A DNA stretch of 64,000 nucleotides from Colletes latitarsis. Its lineage: Eukaryota > Arthropoda > Insecta > Hymenoptera > Colletidae. This document shows positions 52,835 through 64,000 of the stretch, piece by piece. Below the pieces are notes generated by a model. That model did no database searches and had not been told where the DNA came from. It saw only the letters and a list, made by a program, of their open reading frames with translations. A program made the position numbers and the translations under genes. The stretch is from NCBI RefSeq assembly GCF_051014445.1, contig NW_027488378.1, positions 3,534,001 through 3,598,000 of the forward strand. Direction: 5' to 3'. Numbering within the stretch: position 1 is the stretch's first letter; the number at the start of each line of letters is the position of its first letter.

Positions 52835-55330
52835 CTGGTTTGAATCACGTAGTAATATGGCACCACAATGAAACAGCCAATTAAACCTGGATTCGGTCAG
52901 TATTTTAGTCGGTAACACTGGTTAGGTCTGGGTTAGGTCTGGGTTATGCCCGCATCAGGCTCATGCTTTTGCCTTTTCCGCATACTTGTTGGCCAGATCC
53001 TTAATTTCTCTGGTTTGAATCACGTAGTAATGTGGTACCACAGCGAAACAGTTAATTAAACCTGGTTCCGATCCACATTTTAGAGGACAACACCGGTTAA
53101 GTCTGGGATAGTTCTGGGTTATGCCCGCATCTAGCTCATGATTTTGCCTTCTTCCCTTACTTGTTGGCCAGATCCTGGGTTGTTTCGGGTTTGAATCACG
53201 TAGTAATATGGTACCACGGCCAAACAGGCCATTAAACTTGGTTTCGATGCATATTTTAGAGGATAACACCGGTTAGGTCTGGGTTAGGTCCGGGTTATGC
53301 CCGCATCTGGCACATGATTTTGCCTTCTTCGCATACTTGTTGCCAGATCCTGGGTTTTTTCGGGTTTGAATCACGTAGTAATGTGGTACCACACTGAAAC
53401 AGTCAATTAAACCTGGTTTCGATCAATATTTTAGAGGATAACACCGGCTAGGTCTGGGTTAGGTCTGGGTTATGCCCGCAACTGGCTCATGATTTTGCCT
53501 TCTTCGAATACTTGTTGGCCAGATCCTTGGTTTTCACTGGTTTGAATCACGTAGTAATATGGTACCACAATGAAACAGCCAATTAAACCTGGATTCGGTC
53601 TGTATTTTAGTCGGTAACACCGGTAAGGTATGAGTTAGGTCTGGGTTATGCCCGCATCTGGCTCATGATTTTGCCTTCTTCCCTTACTTGTTGGCCAGAT
53701 CCTGGGTTGTTTCGGGTTTGAATCACGTAGTAATGTGGTACCACGGCCAAACAGGCCATTAAACTTGGTTTCGATGCATATTTTAGAGGATAACACCGGT
53801 TAGGTCTGGGTTAGGTCCGGGTTATGCCCGCATCTGGCACATGATTTTGCCTTCTTCGCATACTTGTTGCCAGATCCTGGGTTTTTTCGGGTTTGAATCA
53901 CGTAGTAATGTGGTACCACACTGAAACAGTCAATTAAACCTGGTTTCGATCAATATTTCAGACGATAAAACCGGCTAAGTCTGGGATAGTTCTGGGTTAT
54001 GCCCGCATCTAGCTCATGATTTTGCCTTTTCCGCATTCTTGTTGGCCAGATCCTGGATTTTTTCGGGTTTGAATCACGTAGTATTGTGGTACCACACTGA
54101 AACAGACAATTAAACCTGGTTTCGATCAATATTTTAGAGGATAACACCGGGTTGGTCTGGGTTAGGTCTGGGTTATGCCCGCATCTGGCTCATGATTTTG
54201 CCTTCTTCGCAACCTTGTTGGTCAGATCCTGGGTTTTTTAGGGTACGAGTCACGTAGTAATGAGGTACCACACTGAAACAGGCCATTAAACTTGGTTTCG
54301 ATGCATATTTTAGAGGATAACACCGGTTAGTTCTGGGTTAGGTCTGGGTTATGCCCGCATCTGGCTCATGATTTTGCCTTCTTCGCAACCTTGTTGGTCA
54401 GATCCTGGGTTCTTTCGGGTTTGAATCACGTAGTAATCTGGTACCACACGGTATCAATCAATTATATCTGGATTCGGTCAGTATTTTAGTCGGTAACACC
54501 GGCTTGGTCTGGTTTAGGCCTGGGTTATGCCCGCATCTGGCTCATGATTTTGCCTTCTTTGCAGACTTGTTGGCCAGTTCCTGGGTTTATTCGGATTTGA
54601 CTGAAGTAGTAATGTGGTACCACAGCGAAGCAGTCAACTAAACCTGGTTCGATCAATATTTTACAGGGTAACACCGGTTAGATCTGGGTTAGGCCTGGGT
54701 TATGCCCGCATCTGGCTCATGATTTTGCCTTCTTCGCAACCTTGTTGGTCAGATCCTGGGTTCTTTCGGGTTTGAATCACGCAGTAATGTGGTACCACAT
54801 TGAAACAGTCAATTAAACCTGGTTTCGATCAATATATTAGAGGAAAACACCGGTTAGTTCTGGGTTAGGTCACGGGTTATGCCCGCGTCTGGCTCACGAC
54901 TTTGCCAATTCCGCATACTTGTTGGACAGATCCTGGGTTTTTTCGGGTTTGAATCACGTAGTAATGTGGTACCACAGCGAAACAGTCCATTAAACTTGGT
55001 TTCGATCAATATTTTAGAGGATAAAACCGGCTAAGTCTGGGTTAGGTCTAGGTTACTCCCGCATCTGGGTCATGATTTTGCCTAATTCGCATACTTGTTG
55101 GCCAGTTCCTGGGTTTTTTCGGATTTGACTCAAGTAGTAATGTGGTACCACAGCGAAACAGTCAACTAAACCTGGTTCGATCAATATTTTACAGGGTAAC
55201 ACCGGTTAGATCTCGGTTAGACCTGGGTTATGCCCGCATCTGGCTCATGATTTTGCCTTTTCCGCATACTTGTTTGCCAGATCCTTGGTTTTCTCTGGTT
55301 TGAATCACGTAATAATGTGGTACCACAGTG

Positions 55331-57087
55331 AAACAGACAATTAATCCTGGTTTTGATCAATATTTTACAGGATAACACCGATTAGGTCTAGGTTGGGCCT
55401 GGGTTATGCCCACATCTGGCTCATGACTTTGCCATTTCCGCAAACTTGTAGGCCAGATCCTTGGTTTTCTCTGGTTTGAATCACGTAGTAATGTGGTACC
55501 ACACTGAAACAGTCAATAAAACCTGGTTTCGATCAATATTATAGAGGACAACACCGGTTAGGTCTGGGTTAGGTCTGGATTATGCCCGCATCTCGCTCGT
55601 GATTTTGCCTTCCACGCATACTTGTTGGCCAGATCCTGGGTTTTTTCCTGTTTGAATCACGTAGTAATGTGGTACCACAGCGAAACAGTCAACTAAACCT
55701 GGTTCGATCAATATTTTACAGGGTAACACCGGTTAGATCTCGGTTCGGACTGGGTTATGCCCGCATCTGGCTCATGATTTTGCCTTTTCCGCATACTTGT
55801 TGGCCAGATCCTTGGTTTTCTCTGGCTTGAAATACGTAGTAATGTGGTACCACACTGGAACAGTCCATTAAACTTGGTTTCGATCAATATTTTAGAGAAT
55901 AACACCGGTTAGGTCTGGGTTAGGTCTGGGTTATGCCCGCATCTGGCTCATGATTTTGCCTTTTCCGCATACTTGTTGGCCAGATCCTTGGTTTTCTCTG
56001 GTTTGAAATACGTAGTAATGTGGTACCACACTGGAACAGTCCATTAAACTTGGTTTCGATCAATATTTTAGAGGATAACACCGGTTAGGTCTGGGTTAGG
56101 TCTGGGTTATGCCCGCATCTGGCTCATGATTTTGCCTTTTCCGCATACTTGTTGGCCAGATCCTTGGTTTTCTCTGGTTTGAATTAGGTAGTAATGTGGT
56201 ACCACACAGGAACAGTCCATTAAAGTTGGCTTCGGACAGTATTTTAGTCGGTAACACCGATTAGGTCTGGGTTAGGTCTGGGTTATGCCCGCATCAGGCT
56301 CATGCTTTTGCCTTTTCCGCATTCTTGTTGGCCAGATCCTTAATTTCTCTGGTTTGAATCACGTAGTAATGTGGTACCACAGCGAAACAGTTAATTAAAC
56401 CTGGTTCCGATCCACATTTTAGAGGACAACACCGGTTAGGTCTGGGTTAGGTCTGGGTTATGCCCGCAACTGGCTCATGATTTTGCCTTCTTCGAATACT
56501 TGTTGGCCAGATCCTTGGTTTTCTCTGGTTTGAATCACGTAGTAATATGGCACCACAATGAAACAGCCAATTAAACCTGGATTCGGTCAGTATTTTAGTC
56601 GGTAACACCGGTTAGGTCTGGGTTAGGTCTGGGTAATGCCCGCATCAGGCTCATGCTTTTGCCTTTTCCGCATACTTGTTGGCCAGATCCTTAATTTCTC
56701 TGGTTTGAATCACGTAGTAATGTGGTACCAGAGCGAAACAGTTAATTAAACCTGGTTCCGATCCACATTTTAGAGGACAACACCGGTTAAGTCTGGGATA
56801 GTTCTGGGTTATGCCCGCATCTAGCTCATGATTTTGCCTTTTCCGCATTCTTGTTGGCCAGATCCTCGATTTTTTCGGGTTTGAATCACGTAGTATTGTG
56901 GTACCACCCTGAAACAGACAATTAAACCTGGTTTCGATCAATATTTTAGAGGATAACACCGGCTAGGTCTGGGTTAGGTCTGGGTTATGCCCGCAACTGG
57001 CTCATGATTTTGCCTTCTTCGAATACTTGTTGGCCAGATCCTTGGTTTTCTCTGGTTTGAATCACGTAATAATGTGGTACCACAGTG
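55331..57087 (+). repeat. Higher-order repeat of 1757 bp, copy 1
   Basis: Ten monomers beginning at AAACAGACAATTAATCCTGG. The distinctive series (GATTAGGTCTAGGTT, GCAAACTTGTAGG, ATTATAGAGGACAAC, CTTCCACGCATAC) recurs from 57088. Confidence 0.8.
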
Positions 57088-57930
57088 AAACAGACAATTA
57101 ATCCTGGTTTTGATCAATATTTTACAGGATAACACCGATTAGGTCTAGGTTAGGCCTGGGTTATGCCCACATCTGGCTCATGACTTTGCCATTTCCGCAA
57201 ACTTGTAGGCCAGATCCTTGGTTTTCTCTGGTTTGAATCACGTAGTAATGTGGTACCACACTGAAACAGTCAATAAAACCTGGTTTCGATCAATATTATA
57301 GAGGACAACACCGGTTAGGTCTGGGTTAGGTCTGGATTATGCCCGCATCTCGCTCGTGATTTTGCCTTCCACGCATACTTGTTGGCCAGATCCTGGGTTT
57401 TTTCCTGTTTGAATCACGTAGTAATGTGGTACCACAGTGAAACAGTCAACTAAACCTGGTTCGATCAATATTTTACAGGGTAACACCGGTTAGATCTGGG
57501 TTAGGACTGGGTTATGCCCGCATCTGGCTCATGATTTTGCCTTTTCCGCATACTTGTTGGCCAGATCCTTGGTTTTCTCTGGTTTGAAATACGTAGTAAT
57601 GTGGTACCACACTGAAACAGTCCATTAAACTTGGTTTCGATCAATATTTTAGAGGATAACACCGGTTAGGTCTGGGTTAGGTCTGGGTTATGCCCGCATC
57701 TGGCTCATGATTTTGCCTTTTCCGCATACTTGTTGGCCAGATCCTTGGTTTTCTCTGGTTTGAAATACGTAGTAATGTGGTACCACACTGGAACAGTCCA
57801 TTAAACTTGGTTTCGATCAATATTTTAGAGGATAACACCGGTTAGGTCTGGGTTAGGTCTGGGTTATGCCCGCATCTGGCTCATGATTTTGCCTTTTCCG
57901 CATACTTGTTGGCCAGATCCTTGGTTTTCT
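57088..57930 (+). repeat. Higher-order repeat of 1757 bp, copy 2 (partial)
   Basis: Follows copy 1 for about five monomers and then departs near 57930, where copy 1 has GAATTAGG and this copy has GAAATACG. Confidence 0.75.
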
Positions 57931-58140
57931 CTGGTTTGAAATACGTAGTAATGTGGTACCACACTGGAACAGTCCATTAAACTTGGTTTCGATCAATATT
58001 TTAGAGGATAACACCGGTTAGGTCTGGGTTAGGTCTGGGTTATGCCCGCATCTGGCTCATGACTTTGCCTTCTGCGCATACTTGTTGGCCAGATCCTGGG
58101 TTTTTTCGGGTTTGAATCACGTAGTAATGTGGTACCACAT

Positions 58141-60605
58141 TGACACAGTCAATTAAACCTGGTTTCGATCAATATCTTAGAGGATAACACCGGTTAGGTC
58201 TGGGTTAGGTCTGTGTTGAGCCCGCATCTCGCTCATGATTTTGCCTTTTTCATGTACTTGTTGGCCAGATCTTGTGTTTTTTCGGGTTTGAATCATATAG
58301 TAATGTGGTACCACAGCGAAACAGGCAACTAAACCTGGTTTCGATCAATATATTAGAGGATAACACCGGTTAGGTCTGGGTTAGGTCACGGGTTATGCCC
58401 GCGTCAGGCTCACGACTTTGCCAATTCCGCATTCATGTTGGCCAGATCCTTGGTTTTCTCTGGTTTGAATCACGTAGTAATTTGGTACCACACTGAAACA
58501 GTCCATTAAACTTGGTTTCGATCAATATTTTAGAGGATTACACCGGTTAGGTCTGGGTTAGGTCTGGGTTATGCCCGCATCTGGCCCATGATTTTAGATT
58601 CTTCACATACTTGTTGGACAGATCCTGGGTTTTTTCGGGTTTGAATCACGTAGTAATGTGGTACCACACTGAAACAGTCAACTAAACCTGGTTTCGATCA
58701 ATATTTCAGATGATAAAACCGGTTAAGTCTGGGATAGTTCTGGGTTATGCCCGCATCTAGCTCATGATTTTGCCTTTTCCGCATTCTTGTTGGCCAGATC
58801 CTGGATTTTTTCGGGTTTGAATCACGTAGTATTGTGGTACCACATTGAAACAGACAATTAAACCTGGTTTCGATCAATATTTTAGAGGATAACACCGGTT
58901 AGGTCTGGGTTAGGTCTGGGTTATGCCCGCATCTGGCTCATGATTTTGCCTTCTTCGCAACCTTGTTGGTCAGATCCTGGGTTTTTTAGGGTTCGAGTCA
59001 CGTAGTAATGTGGTTCCACACTGAAACAGTCCATTAAACCTGGTTTCGATCAATATTTCAGATGATAAAACCGGTTAAGTCTGGGATAGTTCTGGGTTAT
59101 GCCCGCATCTAGCTCATGATTTTGCCTTTTCCGCATTCTTGTTGGCCAGATCCTGGATTTTTTCGGGTTTGAATCACGCAGTATTGTGGTACCACATTGA
59201 AACAGAAAATTAAACCTGGTTTCGATCAATATTTTAGAGGATAACACCGGTTAGGTCTGGGTTAGGTTTGGGTTATGCCCGCATCTGGCTCATGATTTTG
59301 CCTTCTTCGCAACCTTGTTGGTCAGATCCTGGGTTTTTTAGGGTTCGAGTCACGTAGTAATGTGGTTCCACACTGAAACAGTCCATTAAACCTGGTTTCG
59401 ATCAATATTTTAGAGGATAAGACCGGTTAGATCTGGGTTAGGTCTGGGTTATGCCCGCATCTGGCTCATGATTTTGCCTTCTTCGCAACCTTGTTGGTCA
59501 GATCCTGGGTTCTTTCGGGTTTGAATCACGCAGTAATGTGGTACCACATTGAAACAGTCAATTAAACCTGGTTTCGATCAATATATTAGAGGAAAACACC
59601 GGTTAGTTCTGGGTTAGGTCACGGGTTATGCCCGCGTCTGGCTCACGACTTTGCCAATTCCGCATACTTGTTGGACAGATCCTGGGTTTTTTCGGGTTTG
59701 AATCACGTAGTAATGTGGTACCACACTGAAACAGTCCATTAAACTTGGTTTCGATCAATATTTTAGAGGATAAAACCGGCTAAGTCTGGGTTAGGTCGAG
59801 GTTATTCCCGCATCTGGGTCATGATTTTGCCTAATTCGCATACTTGTTGGCCAGATCCTGGGTTTTTTCCTGTTTGAATCACGTAGTAATGTGGTACCAC
59901 AGGGAAACAGTCAACTAAACCTGGTTCGATCAATATTTTACAGGGTAACACAGGTTAGATCTGGGTTAGGACTGGGTTATGCCCGCATCTGGCTCATGAT
60001 TTTGCCTTTTCCGCATACTTGTTGGCCAGATCCTTCGATTTCTCTGGTTTGAAATACGTAGTAATGTGATACCACACTGGAACAGTCCATTAAACTTGGT
60101 TTCGATCAATATTTTAGAGGATAACACCGGTTAGGTCTGGGTTAGGTCTGGGTTATGCCCGCATCTGGCTCATGATTTTGCCTTTTCCACATACTTGTTA
60201 GCCAGATCCTTGGTTTTCTCTGGTTTGAATTAGGTAGTAATGTGGTACCACACAGGAACAGTCCATTAAACCTGGTTTCGGTCAGTATTTTAGTCGGTAA
60301 CACCGGTAAGGTCTGGGTTAGGTCTGGGATATGCCCACATCTGGCTCATGATTTTGCCTTTTCCGCATTCTTGTTGGGCAGATCCTGGATTTTTTCGGGT
60401 TTGAATCACGTAGTATTGTGGTACCACATTGAAACAGACAATTAAACCTGGTTTCGATCAATATTTTAGAGGATAACACCGGTTAGGTCTGGGTTAGGTC
60501 TGGGTTATGCCCGCATCTGGCTCATGATTTTGCCTTTTCCGCATTCTTGTTGGCCAGATCCTGGATTTCTTCGGGTTTGAATCACGTAGTATTGTGGTAC
60601 CACAT
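58141..60605 (+). repeat. Higher-order repeat of 2465 bp, copy 1
   Basis: Fourteen monomers from TGACACAGTCAATTAAACC. Stretches at 58698 and 59050 recur at 61163 and 61515 with the same offset. Confidence 0.85.
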
Positions 60606-61925
60606 TGACACAGTCAATTAAACCTGGTTTCGATCAATATCTTAGAGGATAACACCGGTTAGGTCTGGGTTAGGTCTGGGTTGTGCCCGCATCTCGCTCA
60701 TGATTTTGCCTTTTTCATGTACTTGTTGGCCAGATCTTGTGTTTTTTCGGGTTTGAATCATATAGTAATGTGGTACCACAGCGAAACAGGCAACTAAACC
60801 TGGTTTCGATCAATTTATTAGAGGATAACGCCGGTTAGGTCTGGGTTAGGTCACGGGTTATGCCCGCGTCAGGCTCACGACTTTGCCAATTCCGCATTCA
60901 TGTTGGCCAGATCCTTGGTTTTCTCTGGTTTGAATCACGTAGTAATTTGGTACCACACTGAAACAGTCCATTAAACTTGGTTTCGATCAATATTTTAGAG
61001 GATTACACCGGTTAGGTCTGGGTTAGGTCTGGGTTATGCCCGCATCTGGCCCATGATTTTAGATTCTTCACATACTTGTTGGACAGATCCTGGGTTTTTT
61101 CGGGTTTGAATCACGTAGTAATGTGGTACCACACTGAAACAGTCAACTAAACCTGGTTTCGATCAATATTTCAGATGATAAAACCAGTTAAGTCTGGGAT
61201 AGTTCTGGGTTATGCCCGCATCTAGCTCATGATTTTGCCTTTTCCGCATTCTTGTTGGCCAGATCCTGGATTTTTTCGGGTTTGAATCACGTAGTATTGT
61301 GGTACCACATTGAAACAGACAATTAAACCTGGTTTCGATCAATATTTTAGAGGATAACACCGGTTAGGTCTGGGATAGGTCTGGGTTATGCCCGCATCTG
61401 GCTCATGATTTTGCCTTCTTCGCAACCTTGTTGGTCAGATCCTGGGTTTTTTAGGGTTCGAGTCACGTAGTAATGTGGTTCCACACTGAAACAGTCCATT
61501 AAACCTGGTTTCGATCAATATTTCAGATGATAAAACCGGTTAAGTCTGGGATAGTTCTGGGTTATGCCCGCATCTAGCTCATGATTTTGCCTTTTCCGCA
61601 TTCTTGTTGGCCAGATCCTGGATTTTTTCGGGTTTGAATCACGCAGTATTGTGGTACCACATTGAAACAGAAAATTAAACCTGGTTTCGATCAATATTTT
61701 AGAGGATAACACCGGTTAGGTCTGGGTTAGGTCTGGGTTATGCCCGCATCTGGCTCATGATTTTGCCTTCTTCGCAACCTTGTTGGTCAGATCCTGGGTT
61801 TTTTAGGGTTCGAGTCACGTAGTAATGTGGTTCCACACTGAAACAGTCCATTAAACCTGGTTTCGATCAATATTTTAGAGGATAAGACCGGTTAGATCTG
61901 GGTTAGGTCTGGGTTATGCCCGCAT
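60606..61925 (+). repeat. Higher-order repeat of 2465 bp, copy 2 (partial)
   Basis: Aligned with copy 1 to about 61925, then it switches to monomers typical of the 3702-bp family (GCATCAGGCTCATGCTTTTG, as at 44670 and 48370). The switch occurs in phase. Confidence 0.82.
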
Positions 61926-64000
61926 CAGGCTCATGCTTTTGCCTTTTCCGCATACTTGTTGGCCAGATCCTTAATTTCTCTGATTTGAATCACGTAGTAA
62001 TGTGGTACCACAGCGAAACAGTTAATTAAACCTGGTTCCGATCCACATTTTAGAGGACAACACCGGTTAGGTCTGGGTTAGGTCTGGGTTATGCCCGCAA
62101 CTGGCTCATGATTTTGCCTTCTTCGAATACTTGTTGGCCAGATCCTTGGTTTTCTCTGGTTTGAATCACGTAGTAATATGGCACCACAATGAAACAGCCA
62201 ATTAAACCTGGATTCGGGCAGTATTTTAGTCGGTAACACCGGTTAGGTCTGGGTTAGGTCTGGGTTATGCCCGCATCAGGCTCATGCTTTTGCCTTTGCC
62301 GCATACTTGTTGGCCAGATCCTTAATTTCTCTGGTTTGAATCACGTAGTAATGTGGTACCACAGCGAAACAGTTAATTAAACCTGGTTCCGATCCACATT
62401 TTAGAGGACAACACCGGTTAAGTCTGGGATAGTTCTGGGTTATGCCCGCATCTAGCTCATGATTTTGCCTTTTCCGCATTCTTGTTGGCCAGATCCTGGA
62501 TTTTTTCGGGTTTGAATCACGTAGTATTGTGGTACCACACTGAGACAGACAATTAAACCTGGTTTCGATCAATATTTTAGAGGATAACACCGGCTAGGTC
62601 TGGGTTAGGTCTGGGTTATGCCCGCAACTGGCTCATGATTTTGCCTTCTACGAATACTTGTTGGCCAGATCCTTGGTTTTCACTGGTTTGAATCACGTAG
62701 TAATATGGTACCACAATGAAACAGCCAATTAAACCTGGATTCGGTCTGTATTTTAGTCGGTAACACCGGCAAGGTATGAGTTAGGTCTGGGTTATGCCCG
62801 CATCTGGCTCATGATTTTGCCTTCTTCCCTTACTTGTTGGCCAGATCCTGGGTTTTTTCAGGTTTGAATCACGTAGTAATCTGGTACCACACGGTATCAA
62901 TCAATTATATCTGGATTCGGTCAGTATTTTAGTCGGTAACACCGGTTTGGTCTGGTTTAGGCCTGCGTTATGCCCGCATCTGGCTCATGATTTTGCCTTC
63001 TTCGCAGACTTGTTGGCCAGTTCCTCGGTTTTTTCGAATTTGACTCAAGTAGTAATGTGGTACCACAGCGAAACAGTCAACTAAACCTGGTTCGATCAAT
63101 ATTTTAAAGGGTAACACCGGTTAGATCGGGGTTAGGCCTGGGTTATGCCCGCATCTGGCTCATGATTTTGCCTTCTTCGCAACCTTGTTGGTCAGATCCT
63201 GGGTTCTTTCGGGTTTGAAATACGTAGTAATGTGGTACCACACTGGAACAGTCCATTAAACTTGGTTTCGATCAATATTTTAGAGGATAACACCGGTTAG
63301 GTCTGGGTTAGGTCTGGGTTATGCCCGCATGTGGCTCATGATTTTGCCTTTTCCACATACTTGTTGGCCAGATCCTTGGTTTTCTCTGGTTTGAATTAGG
63401 TAGTAATGTGGTACCACACAGGAACAGTCCATTAAACCTGGTTTCGGTCAGTATTTTAGTCGGTAACACCGGTAAGGTCTGGGTTAGGTCTGGGATATGC
63501 CCACATCTGGCTCATGATTTTGCCTTTTCCGCATTCTTGTTGGCCAGATCCTGGATTTTTTCGGGTTTGAATCACGTAGTATTGTGGTACCACATTGAAA
63601 CAGACAATTAAACCTGGTTTCGATCAATATTTTAGAGGATAACACCGGTTAGGTCTGGGTTAGGTCTGGGTTATGCCCGCATCTGGCTCATGATTTTGCC
63701 TTTTCCGCATTCTTGTTGGCCAGATCCTTGGTTTTCTCTGGTTTGAATTAGGTAGTAATGTGGTACCACACAGGAATAGTCCATTAAACCTGGTTTCGGT
63801 CAGTATTTTAGTCGGTAACACCGGTTAGGTCTGGGTTAGGTCTGGGTTATGCCCGCATCAGGCTCATGCTTTTGCCTTTTCCGCATACTTGTTGGCCAGA
63901 TCCTTAATTTCTCTAGTTTGAATCACGTAGTAATGTGGTACCACAGCGAAACAGTTAATTAAACCTGGTTCCGATCCACATTTTAGAGGACAACACCGGT

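Larger units (their letters stand above)
42033..64000 (+). repeat. Satellite array 4, ~176-bp monomers, runs off the window
   Basis: About 125 monomers without any transposon. Different higher-order periods occupy successive parts. Variants enriched here and rare in arrays 1-2 include GGGATAGTTCTGGG, GGTTCGAGTCACG, GAATTACGTAGTAATG, ATATCTTAGAGG and AACAGGCCATTAAACTTGG. Minus-strand open frames of 62-102 residues recur in it only because the same monomers recur. No gene is seen. Confidence 0.95.

Noticed and set aside
1076..63611. Recurrent 62-102 residue open frames, mostly minus strand (MLSSKILIETRF...), in the satellite
   Set aside because: They recur only because the monomers recur. The monomer length is not a multiple of three, each frame runs just beyond one monomer, and no start or codon signal is conserved independently of the DNA repeat.
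124..64000. CRISPR-like array because of regular repeats
   Set aside because: The repeats are contiguous long monomers without unique spacers, and the setting is eukaryotic.
124..64000. CENP-B box in the satellite monomer
   Set aside because: No stretch fits the TTCG..A..CGGG spacing; the TTCGGGTTTGAATC block only superficially resembles it.

Overview
The window is eukaryotic heterochromatin, most likely from an arthropod and probably an insect. I infer this from R1-clade non-LTR retrotransposons, which are typical of arthropods, sitting in a long tandem satellite. No host gene, rRNA, tRNA or bacterial gene was found.

Layout: about 41 kb is a satellite of roughly 176-bp monomers, all in the same orientation, in four arrays (124-6162, 16019-28027, 34590-35264, 42033-64000). 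Every monomer carries one, two or three copies of an 11-bp motif GGTCTGGGTTA, which looks like a diverged TTAGG-type telomeric repeat. Several unrelated higher-order periods occur: 2782/2430 bp at 18-26 kb, 3702 bp at 42-53 kb, 1757 bp at 55-58 kb and 2465 bp at 58-62 kb.

Three long GC-rich retrotransposons interrupt the satellite on the plus strand: B (6181-16000, split by a nested element), C (28045-34571) and D (35281-42016). All three sit at the same base of the monomer, are flanked by 16-18 bp duplications of GGTCTGGGTTATGCCC, and end in poly(A). This is direct evidence of a site-specific retrotransposon group whose home is this satellite. Each encodes a gag-like ORF1 with three zinc knuckles and an ORF2 with an APE-type endonuclease, a reverse transcriptase and a C-terminal CCHC motif. 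D looks intact. B has a 1-bp deletion in ORF2. C carries two frame-breaking lesions and a junction deletion.

A fourth element, A (6516-9972), is a 5'-truncated copy of a related family. It landed inside the 5' UTR of B and is bounded by a 12-bp duplication. A piece of the 3' UTR of family A, inverted, also forms the first 123 bases of the window.

The most interesting signals are: the satellite-specific target; a shared 3' UTR architecture of hairpins whose stem sequences change while pairing is kept; a mosaic element B with the 5' UTR of C and the body of D; ORF2 lacking an in-frame AUG; and possible nested pseudoknots at the 5' ends.
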